Positions 8,573 through 15,724 are shown, counted from the stretch's first letter. The stretch: DNA of 64,000 bases from Cnuella takakiae (GCF_001953305.1 NZ_MTFE01000010.1:2682284-2746283); one strand, 5' to 3'. Numbers and translations are program-made. Notes: a model not told the origin generated them from the sequence alone.

Positions 8573-8992
8573 ATGAGGGGAGAAGGTCCTAGGTGTGTTG
8601 TTTTTTATGCTAGTAGAGATGAGGCAAATATTCAATGCTTCCAAAACCATTTGCAAAAAGTATATCCAACCATTAAAGTGATAGCTGTTTCGGACGGAAC
8701 TGATGCTGTAAAGTACTTTTCCACGGGTGAGGATCAACATGAAGTTCCATGCCTTATTATTATGGATGTTGTTATGCCATCCAAAACAGGGATAGAAGCT
8801 TTGGAAGAAATAAGAAGGCATCCAATACATTGTTATACACCTGCTGTTTTGATTTCCAAAGCACCATTTCACTACGAACATGTTGTTGAAGAAAAACTCA
8901 AAGCTAAACTTGTAATAAGGCCTAATTGCGATCAGAAAAAAAAGGAGTTAATAAAAGATGTATTTACTTCTTTTTGTCCCGGAATCTGTTAA
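8573..8992 (+). CDS. Degenerate single-domain receiver protein
   Basis: A 139-residue CheY-like receiver with no output domain. The phospho-acceptor Asp is kept (IIMDVVMPS, D65). The acidic pair that holds Mg2+ is replaced (VVFYASRDE, where the paralogues read VVEDD or MVEDD), and the conserved Lys is Arg (VIRPN). Such receivers often cannot be phosphorylated normally and may instead bind a partner constitutively. It is the first of three receivers in this block, upstream of the convergent histidine kinase at 12155-14056. Its A+T content is higher than that of the phage structural genes. Confidence 0.75.
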   Translation: MRGEGPRCVVFYASRDEANIQCFQNHLQKVYPTIKVIAVSDGTDAVKYFSTGEDQHEVPCLIIMDVVMPSKTGIEALEEIRRHPIHCYTPAVLISKAPFHYEHVVEEKLKAKLVIRPNCDQKKKELIKDVFTSFCPGIC

Positions 8993-9129
8993 TACAGTTT
9001 GTAGTTACTGGTTTGAGCTAGCATTGCTAGGCTTGGTACTTTGGGGAACAATGAAGGGTAGAAGGTGATGGAAGATGCCTACTAGCATTTACCTGCTTCC
9101 AGATGGTAACAATTATTTCAGCACCTAAC

Positions 9130-9357
9130 CTACCGATCCAACCAGCCTTGGATAAAGTGGGCGACTGCAACGGACCGGATATGTGATTGCTGGGAAATGC
9201 ACTCTTTCTCTGATATAGGTGCACTTAAATCGTAAAGAAACTGCTCAGCACATCCATTTTCACTTAGGATGTTGAACTCATAGATGTGATTGGTTAACCA
9301 GGAGACTTGTACCTGATCCTTTCCTTCGCGGAGTGTAAAAGTATATGGCAGCAGCAT
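9130..9357 (-). CDS. Small hypothetical protein, opposite strand
   Basis: A 75-residue frame with convincing protein character: strands such as PYTFTLREG and DQVQVSWL, then IYEFNIL and a C-terminal helix (HIRSVAVAHFIQGWLD). It looks like a small alpha/beta protein of the kind found scattered in Chitinophagaceae genomes, but I cannot name a family. It is transcribed away from the hairpin element at 9479 and lies between two receiver genes. Confidence 0.6.
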   Translation of the reverse strand: MLLPYTFTLREGKDQVQVSWLTNHIYEFNILSENGCAEQFLYDLSAPISEKECISQQSHIRSVAVAHFIQGWLDR

Positions 9358-9429
9358 GATGGCTGAAAATATAAAAATAATGCCGGCCCTTGCCAGGATT
9401 TACTTTCTCTTTAGTTCAAATCACGCTTT

Positions 9430-9475
9430 GTAGTACAACTACTACCCGGCATGTCAAGTAATACTACCATCTTTG
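9430..9475 (+). promoter_or_regulatory. Promoter-like block with GTAGT-N6-ACTAC dyad
   Basis: A dyad GTAGT (9430-9434), six bases, ACTAC (9441-9445) precedes a -7-like CATCTTTG (9468-9475). The same arrangement occurs at 11614-11659. Aligned without gaps over 48 bp, the two blocks share 37 bases, and both dyad arms and the -7 element are identical. The other copy has a good -33 TTG; here that position reads CCG, so this copy may be weaker or need an activator. The dyad is a candidate operator. Confidence 0.5.
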
Positions 9476-9478
9476 AAT

Positions 9479-9543
9479 CTGCTTATACCCGTAAGCAGTT
9501 AGTTTTGGTTGCGGGCCCTGTTTCCACAGGGCCTTATTTTTTG
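9479..9543 (+). ncRNA. Two-hairpin RNA-like element, copy 1
   Basis: Hairpin A has a 7-bp stem CTGCTTA/TAAGCAG (9479-9498) with a 6-nt loop. A conserved linker follows (AGTTAGTTTTGGTTGCGG). Hairpin B has a 7-bp stem GGCCCTG/CAGGGCC (9514-9533) with loop TTTCCA, then TTATTTTTT, as in a rho-independent terminator. Two related copies lie at 10840-10902 and 11664-11727. The element begins a few bases after a -7-like motif, so a transcript of about 65 nt ending here is expected. It also precedes the receiver gene at 9584 by 41 bp, so it could instead be a leader attenuator. Confidence 0.5.
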
Positions 9544-9583
9544 CCCCTCGCATCGGTATGGCTTTTGTAATGCTTTTCCCTAT

Positions 9584-10006
9584 ATGGACAACGGCTTACC
9601 CTTTTCTGTTTTGATGGTTGAAGATGATGAGGACGATCGTGCGATTATTGATGAGGCTTTTCTTGACCTTCATTTTGCTCAAGAAGTAAAGAAGTTCAAA
9701 GGGGGCAAGATGCTCCTCGACTACTTAAGCAAAATTGAACCTAACCTTTACCCATCGTTAATTATCCTGGACAGTTCCATTCCTGGAATGGATGGACTGC
9801 AGATCCTTAAGTTGCTAAAGGAAAATCCAAACTACAATCAAATTCCCGTTCTCATAGTAAGCACTTTTATCTCTCCGGCAAAACAGTCGGAGTTTGTGGC
9901 TGCAGGTGCTTATGGCTGCATTCAGAAAGGGAACAACTATGATGAAGTGATAAGGATGGCCGAAAAAATTAAAAACATTTCACAAAGCAATGTGCCAAGG
10001 CTGTAA
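9584..10006 (+). CDS. Single-domain response regulator (receiver)
   Basis: A 140-residue CheY-like protein. It has the full set of receiver residues: acidic pair in MVEDDEDD (E13, D14), phospho-acceptor D63 in LIILDSSIPGMDG, T94 in VST, and K115 in CIQKG. There is no output domain, so it passes phosphate or signals through protein contact. The frame is open 25 codons upstream, across the terminator hairpin, but the ATG at 9584 (MDNGLPFSVL) starts the domain correctly. A likely partner is the PAS histidine kinase encoded at 12155-14056. Stand-alone receivers beside PAS kinases are common in Bacteroidota but unusual inside a prophage. Confidence 0.88.
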   Translation: MDNGLPFSVLMVEDDEDDRAIIDEAFLDLHFAQEVKKFKGGKMLLDYLSKIEPNLYPSLIILDSSIPGMDGLQILKLLKENPNYNQIPVLIVSTFISPAKQSEFVAAGAYGCIQKGNNYDEVIRMAEKIKNISQSNVPRL

Positions 10007-10027
10007 GGACTGGCGCTTTGAGAACAC

Positions 10028-10150
10028 TTATTTCTTTATTCGATCTCCTAAAGCCCCGCCAGCACCACTACCTCTTTTCTTCCCTTTGTTTGGCTGGTTC
10101 AACAGCATCCCCCGGCACCTCCGGAAAGGGCGTAAAGAGAGGAGGTGTAA
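10028..10150 (-). pseudogene. Remnant of a copy of the 11717-12103 gene
   Basis: Read on the minus strand, this stretch gives MLLNQPNKGKKRG followed after a few residues by LGDRIKK and a stop at 10028-10030. The intact gene at 11717-12103 ends MLLNQPNQRKKGEG...LGDRTKK and stop. Upstream, the DNA still matches (ACCTCC..., CCTTTCC, CCGG), but no N-terminal coding part remains. It is a truncated duplicate lying directly after a receiver gene. Confidence 0.6.
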
Positions 10151-10193
10151 ATTTTTACTGCAACTTTACGGAGGCAATCTTCACCTTTACGTC

Positions 10194-10254
10194 ATGGTTT
10201 CCCTTGGCACAGATGTAAGGGCTGTTGCAATGGCCGCACAATGTTATTGAGATT
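10194..10254 (+). pseudogene. Remnant of a copy of the 11259-11462 gene
   Basis: The sequence begins ATGGTTTCCCTTGGCACAGA, matching the start of the gene at 11259 (ATGGTACCCATTGGAACAGA). After about 30 bp it jumps to TGGCCGCACAATGTTATTGA, matching that gene's end (TGGCCGCACAACGTTATTGA). The middle of the gene, roughly 140 bp, is missing. This is an internal deletion of a duplicated small gene, 50 bp before the receiver gene at 10304. Confidence 0.6.
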
Positions 10255-10303
10255 GGTGGAGCGTAGGGAAATAGGGCACTTTTTTTAATATTCGTAGGCA
10301 AAA

Positions 10304-10732
10304 ATGAACAAAATGACGAAAGGACCAATAGTAATTGTAGAAGATGATGAAGATGACCGGGAAATTTATGCAGAGGCTATAAAGGAGCTAGGGATCACAA
10401 ATGAATTGATCTTTTTTGAGAATGGCCAAAAGGCCCTTGAATACCTATCTGAAACAGAAGACCAGCCATTTATTATCATTTCGGACATCAATATGCCAGT
10501 GATGAATGGATTGGAGCTAAAAAAGCAAATTCAAGATGACTCCTACCTCAGTGCAAAAGGTATCCCTTTTGTCTTTATATCCACCAACTCCTCCAACGTG
10601 TCTGTTCGTCACGCACATGCTTTAAGTGTCCAGGGGTTCTTTCAAAAGCCACTCAATATTACTGATTGGAACTTGGCACTAAGAACCTTATTTAACTATT
10701 GGGGGTTATGCAAACACATAAATAACACCTAA
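10304..10732 (+). CDS. Single-domain response regulator (receiver)
   Basis: A 142-residue CheY-like receiver with all key residues: E13/D14 (IVEDDEDD), phospho-acceptor D61 (IIISDINMPVMNG), T94 (FIST) and K115 (FFQKP). A second ATG three codons in is an alternative start. It has no output domain. Its closest relative in the window is the host receiver at 59264-59697, which shares PIVI(V/I)EDD, SDINMP.(L/M)NG and QGFF.KP, rather than the prophage receiver at 9584. That suggests exchange between phage and host receivers. Probable partner: the kinase at 12155-14056. Confidence 0.88.
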   Translation: MNKMTKGPIVIVEDDEDDREIYAEAIKELGITNELIFFENGQKALEYLSETEDQPFIIISDINMPVMNGLELKKQIQDDSYLSAKGIPFVFISTNSSNVSVRHAHALSVQGFFQKPLNITDWNLALRTLFNYWGLCKHINNT

Positions 10733-10839
10733 AAGCCTGCACTAACTACCAACTTGCTTTGCAAGAAGGATGTTGACTAATTAAAGATTGAAGGTTAAAA
10801 GGTGTTTACATATTATTTTTCCCTTTTCCTCTGAAAATT

Positions 10840-10902
10840 CTTACTCATTTAAGCAGTTAGTTTTGGTTGCGGCGCTGGTTTCTACCGGAACTTATTTTTT
10901 TG
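10840..10902 (+). ncRNA. Two-hairpin RNA-like element, copy 2 (weaker)
   Basis: The linker TAAGCAGTTAGTTTTGGTTGCGG is shared exactly with copy 3 (11664-11727). Hairpin A is reduced to CTTA/TAAG with a 6-nt loop CTCATT. Hairpin B keeps the loop TTTCTA and the T tract (TTATTTTTTT), but only four inner pairs of its stem remain (CTGG/CCGG with one G-T pair), plus an outer G-C. The upstream GTAGT dyad is not present. The copy looks decayed. It lies 84 bp before the small gene at 10986. Confidence 0.4.
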
Positions 10903-10985
10903 CCCTGCCGTCAAAGCGACATTATTAGACTCCGCAACTTTACGGATGTAAAATCTACATTTGTGCGAAATACGTATCTGCCGAA

Positions 10986-11195
10986 ATGCAATACCTGATT
11001 AAAACACACCCAGCATATCCTACACTCACACCAATTTTGCAGGAGATAGCAGTTTCACCTTCTTACCTGGAATGGCTGCAAACCTTATTAAATATAGCTA
11101 GGCGTGACACGGATGCAGCTTTGCGGACAATAGCTGAAAACCAGCATGTAAACCCAGTTGTAAAAGTGATTTACTCAGATATTGTAAGAGCCTAA
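10986..11195 (+). CDS. 69-residue hypothetical protein
   Basis: A short helical protein (EWLQTLLNIARRDTDAALRT) without recognisable motifs. It follows the second hairpin element and precedes another small gene by 63 bp. Amino-acid composition and lack of competing frames make it a plausible gene, but no function can be suggested. Confidence 0.5.
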   Translation: MQYLIKTHPAYPTLTPILQEIAVSPSYLEWLQTLLNIARRDTDAALRTIAENQHVNPVVKVIYSDIVRA

Positions 11196-11258
11196 ATGGG
11201 CAGTGGTATATAGGGTTTATTCTAACGCTTGCTACTCTTTGACCAGTACCTTCGCTCC

Positions 11259-11462
11259 ATGGTACCCATTGGAACAGAAGTAATCCTCAACAAAGACATC
11301 TTGGAAGAATCCGACCGTAAGCAAAATTTCTTCGTCTACGAGCGCTACATAAACGGAAAAATATCAGGAAAGGTTAAGAGCCATGAGCCGGATGGCCGTA
11401 TATGGGTGACCTTCCCGGGCAATGGCCTGTTGCTGTGGCCGCACAACGTTATTGAGATTTGA
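11259..11462 (+). CDS. 67-residue SH3-like small protein
   Basis: Starting at the ATG at 11259 (a TTG lies ten codons earlier), the product reads as a chain of beta strands: GTEVILN, FFVYERYINGKISGKVK, RIWVTFPG, LLLWPHNVIEI. This resembles a small SH3-like barrel, though no family is certain. A deleted copy of this gene lies at 10194-10254, where the shared first and last codons flank a gap; that supports the ATG used here. It is followed by a clear terminator at 11488-11516. Confidence 0.65.
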   Translation: MVPIGTEVILNKDILEESDRKQNFFVYERYINGKISGKVKSHEPDGRIWVTFPGNGLLLWPHNVIEI

Positions 11463-11487
11463 CCTTAACCCAGCAGCCCGCATAAAG

Positions 11488-11516
11488 CAAAGCCCTTCAA
11501 AACTGAAGGGCTTTTG
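11488..11516 (+). terminator. Rho-independent terminator
   Basis: Perfect 8-bp stem AGCCCTTC/GAAGGGCT with loop AAAACT, flanked by AAA before and TTT after, 26 bp past the stop at 11462. Confidence 0.8.
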
Positions 11517-11613
11517 TCGTTTTGGTTACGACCTCATTTAATTTGGAAAGTATCACGCCGAATTAGGCGCACTAAAGTTCATCAATATTGGGCTAGAAAC
11601 AAATTTTTGTTCT

Positions 11614-11659
11614 GTAGTTCAAATACTACTTGAATTGTCAGATACAATTACCATCTTTG
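11614..11659 (+). promoter_or_regulatory. Promoter with GTAGT-N6-ACTAC dyad
   Basis: GTAGT (11614-11618), six bases, ACTAC (11625-11629) sits right against a -33 TTG (11630-11632). A 19-bp spacer leads to CATCTTTG (11652-11659), one base off the Bacteroidota -7 consensus TAnnTTTG. The matching block at 9430-9475 shares 37 of 48 bases, with both dyad arms unchanged. The dyad's place next to the -33 element suggests an operator. The promoter points at the hairpin element that starts about 5 bp downstream. Confidence 0.6.
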
Positions 11660-11663
11660 AAAA

Positions 11664-11727
11664 GCTTATTCATTTAAGCAGTTAGTTTTGGTTGCGGTCC
11701 CGGTTTCTACTGGGACCTATTTTTTTG
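11664..11727 (+). ncRNA. Two-hairpin RNA-like element, copy 3
   Basis: Hairpin A: GCTTA/TAAGC (11664-11679), loop TTCATT. After the shared linker comes hairpin B: an 8-bp stem GGTCCCGG/CTGGGACC (11696-11717), loop TTTCTA, then TATTTTTTT. Compared with copy 1, the stem bases differ but still pair, and the 6-nt loop lengths are kept. That is the signature of a structured RNA. No plus-strand gene follows; the next gene is convergent and its stop codon touches the hairpin. This copy therefore argues for an independent RNA of about 65 nt rather than a leader. Confidence 0.55.
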
Positions 11728-12103
11728 TCCGGTCCCCAAGGTTTGGCCCGCCACCTTCACCTTTCTTCCGTTGGTTAGGTTGATTTAAAAGCATTCGCGC
11801 CGGTAAATCAGGAAAGGTTGATGGAGGTGGAGGTGGGGGAGGTGGGCCCGCCAAATGATCTTCAATGGCTTTGCATACTTTGGCCAGTGCCTTTTCATCC
11901 TTCACTTCGCCTTCAACAACTTTCCAAGTGAGTGGCTTTTTCTTGAGCCCTCTGGCCATGAGCATCGGCCGGTTACTTTGCAGAACCACAACCTTGGTGC
12001 CTGCAGTCAGGCGCCAGCGCTCAAAGGATTTGTCCTTACCTGACAACTCCACATCAAAGCGGAAGGTGTAGATGCCATGGGTTATATTGAGGGGGAAGTG
12101 CAT
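11717..12103 (-). CDS. Hypothetical protein with polyproline linker
   Basis: A 128-residue protein. The first 90 residues look like a small folded domain (strands GIYTFRFDVEL and TKVVVLQ, then a helix KVCKAIEDHL). Eight consecutive prolines follow, then a Gly/Lys-rich tail. A truncated duplicate of the tail is found at 10028-10150. It lies 51 bp downstream of the histidine kinase gene on the same strand, so the two may share a transcript. It could be a small partner or substrate of the signalling module; no family is recognised. Confidence 0.65.
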   Translation of the reverse strand: MHFPLNITHGIYTFRFDVELSGKDKSFERWRLTAGTKVVVLQSNRPMLMARGLKKKPLTWKVVEGEVKDEKALAKVCKAIEDHLAGPPPPPPPPSTFPDLPARMLLNQPNQRKKGEGGGPNLGDRTKK

Positions 12104-12154
12104 GCCTGTGCTATCAATTAATTCAATTTAAAAGGGTGTGCAATGCAAGCATTT

Positions 12155-14056
12155 CTACTCATCTTCCGTTGGCAGCAGAATTTTAAAGGTTGATCCTTCA
12201 CCCGGCGTGCTTTCTGCCCAAATGTAGCCGCTATGGTTCTCTACAACTTTTTTGACAATGGATAAGCCTACTCCAGTACCACTGTATTCTGCTTTTCCAT
12301 GGAGCCTTGTAAACACATTGAAGATTCTTTCGGCATCCTCCTGGTTGAAACCTATACCATTATCACGCACTTCCAACAGGTGGTATGCTTTCCCACTTTC
12401 ATTCAGCGGCAAGTCTGATTTAACCTTGCCCCCAATAACAATCTGGGCGTTGATATTTACTATTGGTTTTTGGCCAGCTTTGCTATATTTTATGGCATTG
12501 CTGATCAGGTTTTGAAACAGCTGCTGAAACTGCCTACGATTTCCTTTTACAATTGGAAGGGCGCCCACATTGATAATTGCATGCTTCTCCTGTAACTCTA
12601 GCTCAAGATCTTCCAAGACAAGTTGCATCTTTTTCTTTAGATCAATTTGTTCCACCTCGATCACCCCTTCAGCTACGTGGGAATAAGCAAGCAGGTCATC
12701 AATCAGGGTAGACATGCGCTTACTTGCCCTTTCAAGTTTTTCAAACATGCGGAAGTCTTCGCCGTCCATTTTTTCTGCAAGCCGCACCTTAAGCCGATCA
12801 GAAAAGAAATGAATCTTCCTTATTGGCTCCTTCATGTCGTGGGAGGCTGCATAGGCAAACTGCTCCAGGTTTTTGTTTGATCGGTCGAGCTCCTCTACTT
12901 TTTGCTCAATTTGGAATTGCAATTGCTTGATTGGTGTGTAATCCGTAAAGGTGACAAGCAATCCCCCATCAAAATGGGTACACTGAATGTCTAGCCAGGC
13001 ATCAATACCTTCACTCTTATAGTGGAAATCAAAGCGATTCGGCCGCTTTTTTTCAAAAGATGCTTTGTAAATATCAAAGAGCCCATTTGTAAGGTAGGAG
13101 GTGAAATACTTACTTGCCAACTCGCCTTTAAGTGCTTCCGGATCTTGGTTAACATAAGCTGCAAGTGCTTTATTGACCACGTCAAAACGAAAGTCAATGA
13201 CCTCGCTTCTTTCATTGCACACCGGTTCCAGGGTAAAAATTCCAGATTGGGTTCTGTTGATAATATCCTCCAATTGAGCAGATGAGCGCTCCATTGCGAG
13301 TTGTGCATTTTTGATGGAAGTGATGTCTGTGAAGTTGTGGATCAGCCGGTTTTCATCCATTCTTGATACGGTTACCTCCAGCCACCTGTTTGTTGGCAAC
13401 AGGTTATATTGGGTAATAAAGGCCTCGCCTGTATCCAGCGTATGCAGGCATTTTTTATAATAAGAAGATTGCAGGAAGCCTGGGTCTATTTCTCCTCCAG
13501 TTTTTGAAAGGTAAATGTCTTTGGAAATACCAGTAAGCTTTAGAGCCGCATCGTTTACAGTGATAGTCCGAACATCTACTACCTGGCCCTGTTCGTCCCT
13601 GACGGCCTCTCCGACGGTAATTCCATTAGAAGAATAACGCAGAAGGTTATCCATAAACCTCTTTTGTTCTTCCATCTGTTGTATCAATAGGTGCTCTTCA
13701 GTACGATCCTGGAGCACAGTGAGCACACCACCACTAACCTTGTTCCGGGTGTAGCTGTAATACCGGTTTAGGTCAGGGTTGTTTATCCTTGCGATTGTTT
13801 TTTTTCCAGTTGTATAAACATTCAGCAACTCGCCAATGAGCTTCTTTCTAGACTCTTGATTGGATATAACAGGGCTACAGGAAACATATTTGCCTATTAT
13901 CTGTTCGGGTGTAATCCGGGTATATTCATAAAACTCTAAGTTGCAGTATCTATATTCAAAGTCGGTAATCTCTCCGCCTTCGTTTGTAACGGGTGTCATC
14001 CAAAAAGCAGGCTGAGGCATGAGGGCAAATAGGGTATCGGCCAAGTTTTCTATCAT
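12155..14056 (-). CDS. Triple-PAS cytoplasmic histidine kinase
   Basis: A 633-residue sensor kinase. Three PAS-like domains occupy about 5-120, 130-250 and 260-375. They lead into a HisKA dimerisation helix with phospho-acceptor H406 (AASHDMKEP). The ATP-binding HATPase_c domain follows, with N box (QNLISNAIKYSK), G1 (RDNGIGF) and G2 (GTGVGLS). No membrane helix is seen, so it should sense an internal cue. There is no attached receiver; the phosphate would go to the single-domain receivers encoded nearby (9584-10006 and 10304-10732). It is transcribed against the phage operons. A complete sensor kinase between the replication and packaging genes of a prophage is rare; the cue is unknown. Confidence 0.9.
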   Translation of the reverse strand: MIENLADTLFALMPQPAFWMTPVTNEGGEITDFEYRYCNLEFYEYTRITPEQIIGKYVSCSPVISNQESRKKLIGELLNVYTTGKKTIARINNPDLNRYYSYTRNKVSGGVLTVLQDRTEEHLLIQQMEEQKRFMDNLLRYSSNGITVGEAVRDEQGQVVDVRTITVNDAALKLTGISKDIYLSKTGGEIDPGFLQSSYYKKCLHTLDTGEAFITQYNLLPTNRWLEVTVSRMDENRLIHNFTDITSIKNAQLAMERSSAQLEDIINRTQSGIFTLEPVCNERSEVIDFRFDVVNKALAAYVNQDPEALKGELASKYFTSYLTNGLFDIYKASFEKKRPNRFDFHYKSEGIDAWLDIQCTHFDGGLLVTFTDYTPIKQLQFQIEQKVEELDRSNKNLEQFAYAASHDMKEPIRKIHFFSDRLKVRLAEKMDGEDFRMFEKLERASKRMSTLIDDLLAYSHVAEGVIEVEQIDLKKKMQLVLEDLELELQEKHAIINVGALPIVKGNRRQFQQLFQNLISNAIKYSKAGQKPIVNINAQIVIGGKVKSDLPLNESGKAYHLLEVRDNGIGFNQEDAERIFNVFTRLHGKAEYSGTGVGLSIVKKVVENHSGYIWAESTPGEGSTFKILLPTEDE

Positions 14057-14246
14057 AAGGTTAAAAGGTATATAGAAAAGGGTGCTGTTTTACTTAGGCT
14101 AAAAATAGCTCAAAGGATGATTCTTTCTTCCAAGTACTCCATTATTGCCCAATAATGATGAGCTGTCAATCCACACCTCTTTTCTTACCTTTACAACACT
14201 GTTCTACTTCTTGTAGCTTATTAATCCACCAGATAAGCTACCATCC

Positions 14247-14471
14247 ATGACTTTTACCTCGTTTGAGCGCCTGCTCATTTCCTTTGCCATAGCCGGCTTT
14301 ACCATCAAGGAAATAGCACACGAAGTGGGCAAGAATGAAGACGCCATCGAAAGCACGCTACGCCGTGCCCGCACCCGTATCGGTGCCAAAACCCTCACTC
14401 AACTCTGTTGCATGTACCTCACCGGTAGCGGAATACCGTCGAATGCAACAACCCCTTCCCAAGCATGCTAA
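14247..14471 (+). CDS. LuxR/sigma-region-4-like HTH protein
   Basis: A 74-residue protein. Residues about 10-55 form a GerE-like helix-turn-helix: GFTIKEIAHEVGKNEDAIES followed by TLRRARTRIGA. This is the DNA-binding half of LuxR-type regulators or sigma region 4, without any regulatory domain. It is divergent from the histidine kinase across a 190-bp gap and stands just before the packaging genes. That makes it a candidate late-gene activator or an output of the signalling block. Confidence 0.75.
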   Translation: MTFTSFERLLISFAIAGFTIKEIAHEVGKNEDAIESTLRRARTRIGAKTLTQLCCMYLTGSGIPSNATTPSQAC

Positions 14472-14486
14472 TTTTACCTGAACAGC

Positions 14487-14939
14487 ATGCAAGCATCATC
14501 ATCATACGGACGCAAGCAACTGCTTATAATCGGTAAGGCCCTGGCCTTCTATCAACCCGACCTCGCAGCCCAGATGCTTGCAGATAACTACCTCCCGCCA
14601 GTGGAAACAGACCTCTCCAAACTCCCGCTACTGTTGGAGCAGTTCAAGCAGGCGGAAAGGACAGCACAACTATCCACCGACCAGCGCCGTGTATTCATCG
14701 GCATTGCACTCCGGCTTTACAAACCACACCTGTACACCGTACACCGCAAACTCATTTCAGCAAAGGACCAATCAGGATTTTCTATAGCCCTTGCCAAACT
14801 GCTGGCAATGAAAGAGTCGAATGTGTCCGTAGCAATACGCCAGGTGATCTTCTGGGAGCAAACAAACTTCGAAGGAATGGGCGAAAGGGTGCAGCGCATC
14901 ATGGCTAAAATGAAAGGAGGGGAAGTTGGGAGCACCTAA
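14487..14939 (+). CDS. Hypothetical protein before terminase
   Basis: A 150-residue, mostly helical protein with no recognised domain. The sequence has repeated Leu-rich helices (LLLEQFKQAERTAQ, FIGIALRLYKP). It overlaps the terminase small subunit gene by 14 bp, so both are translated from one message; a packaging-related role is possible from position alone. Confidence 0.7.
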   Translation: MQASSSYGRKQLLIIGKALAFYQPDLAAQMLADNYLPPVETDLSKLPLLLEQFKQAERTAQLSTDQRRVFIGIALRLYKPHLYTVHRKLISAKDQSGFSIALAKLLAMKESNVSVAIRQVIFWEQTNFEGMGERVQRIMAKMKGGEVGST

Positions 14940-15459
14940 AGGCAATCAGTTTTGGAAGCTCCGCTCAAAGCATGGGCAGGATAAGCTGTTTGCATCCCCG
15001 AAACTGCTATTGGATGCCGCATACGAATACTTCGCCTGGTGTGATGAAAACCCATGGATGAAGAAAGAGCAGGTGAAGAAGCCTTACGAGAAGAAACAGG
15101 GCAGGGGAAAGGTGCTGGTGACGATGGTTGACATACCGACTCAAAGGCCTTATAGCTTGTCAGGACTGGGCATTTACTGCCATGTGAGCGAACGGTTTAT
15201 TCTGGACTTCGAGAAGAGACTACAAGAGAAGGGCGATGAAGAGGCAAAAGGTTTTCTCGCAGTCACTACACACATACGCGAAGTGATCTCCACCCAGCAG
15301 CTGGAAGGGGCCACCGTGGGCGCTTTCAATGCCAACATTGTTGCTCGCAAGTTGGGCCTCACCGATAAGAAGGACATCACCACGGACGGCGAGAGCCTGA
15401 ACAAGGGGTATTACGATCTGCTGAAACAGCGGAAGATGAAACAATCAAATCAACAATAA
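14926..15459 (+). CDS. terS: Terminase small subunit
   Basis: A 177-residue DNA-packaging protein. The start MGAPKGNQFWKLRSKHG with LLDAAYEYFAWCDENP and the later YSLSGLGIYCHVSERFI (helix-turn-helix) is the usual layout of terminase small subunits, which recognise phage DNA and stimulate the large subunit. The start is a TTG, but it is preceded at 5 bp by AGGAGG-type sequence (14915-14920), unusually strong for Bacteroidota, which fixes this start. It overlaps the preceding gene by 14 bp. Confidence 0.88.
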   Translation: MGAPKGNQFWKLRSKHGQDKLFASPKLLLDAAYEYFAWCDENPWMKKEQVKKPYEKKQGRGKVLVTMVDIPTQRPYSLSGLGIYCHVSERFILDFEKRLQEKGDEEAKGFLAVTTHIREVISTQQLEGATVGAFNANIVARKLGLTDKKDITTDGESLNKGYYDLLKQRKMKQSNQQ

Positions 15460-15463
15460 GCAT

Positions 15464-15724
15464 ATGAGTTTAGGCGAAGTAAAGGCACCAATGGTGCAAG
15501 ATGCCGAACAGGCAAGAAGGTTGGCCGAAAGTAAGCGGTCTGAAAGCTTAAAAATGGCTATGGATACAATACATACCGCAGCCTGGCAGGGCTTTAACGA
15601 GGTTGTTTTGTTTGGCTGCCCTCCGTCATTTGATGTCGTTAAAACCCTGCTTGATAAAGGTTTTTCTGTTAATGAATTTGTTCACCCACTTGAGCAGCGC
15701 AAACTGGTAAAAGTAAGCTGGTAA
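15464..15724 (+). CDS. Small phage protein between terminase genes
   Basis: An 86-residue protein lying between the terminase subunit genes and ending on the base before TerL starts. The second half (GFNEVVLFGCPPSFDVVKTLLDKGFSVNEFV, seen in shorter pieces) reads as an alternating strand-helix-strand. No family is recognised. Similar small genes often interrupt terminase pairs in prophages. Its exact fit in the operon supports expression. Confidence 0.65.
   Translation: MSLGEVKAPMVQDAEQARRLAESKRSESLKMAMDTIHTAAWQGFNEVVLFGCPPSFDVVKTLLDKGFSVNEFVHPLEQRKLVKVSW

Noticed and set aside
8537..8881. Minus-strand frame of 114 codons over the first receiver gene
   Set aside because: It lies opposite to a receiver with recognisable motifs and has no protein-like pattern of its own.
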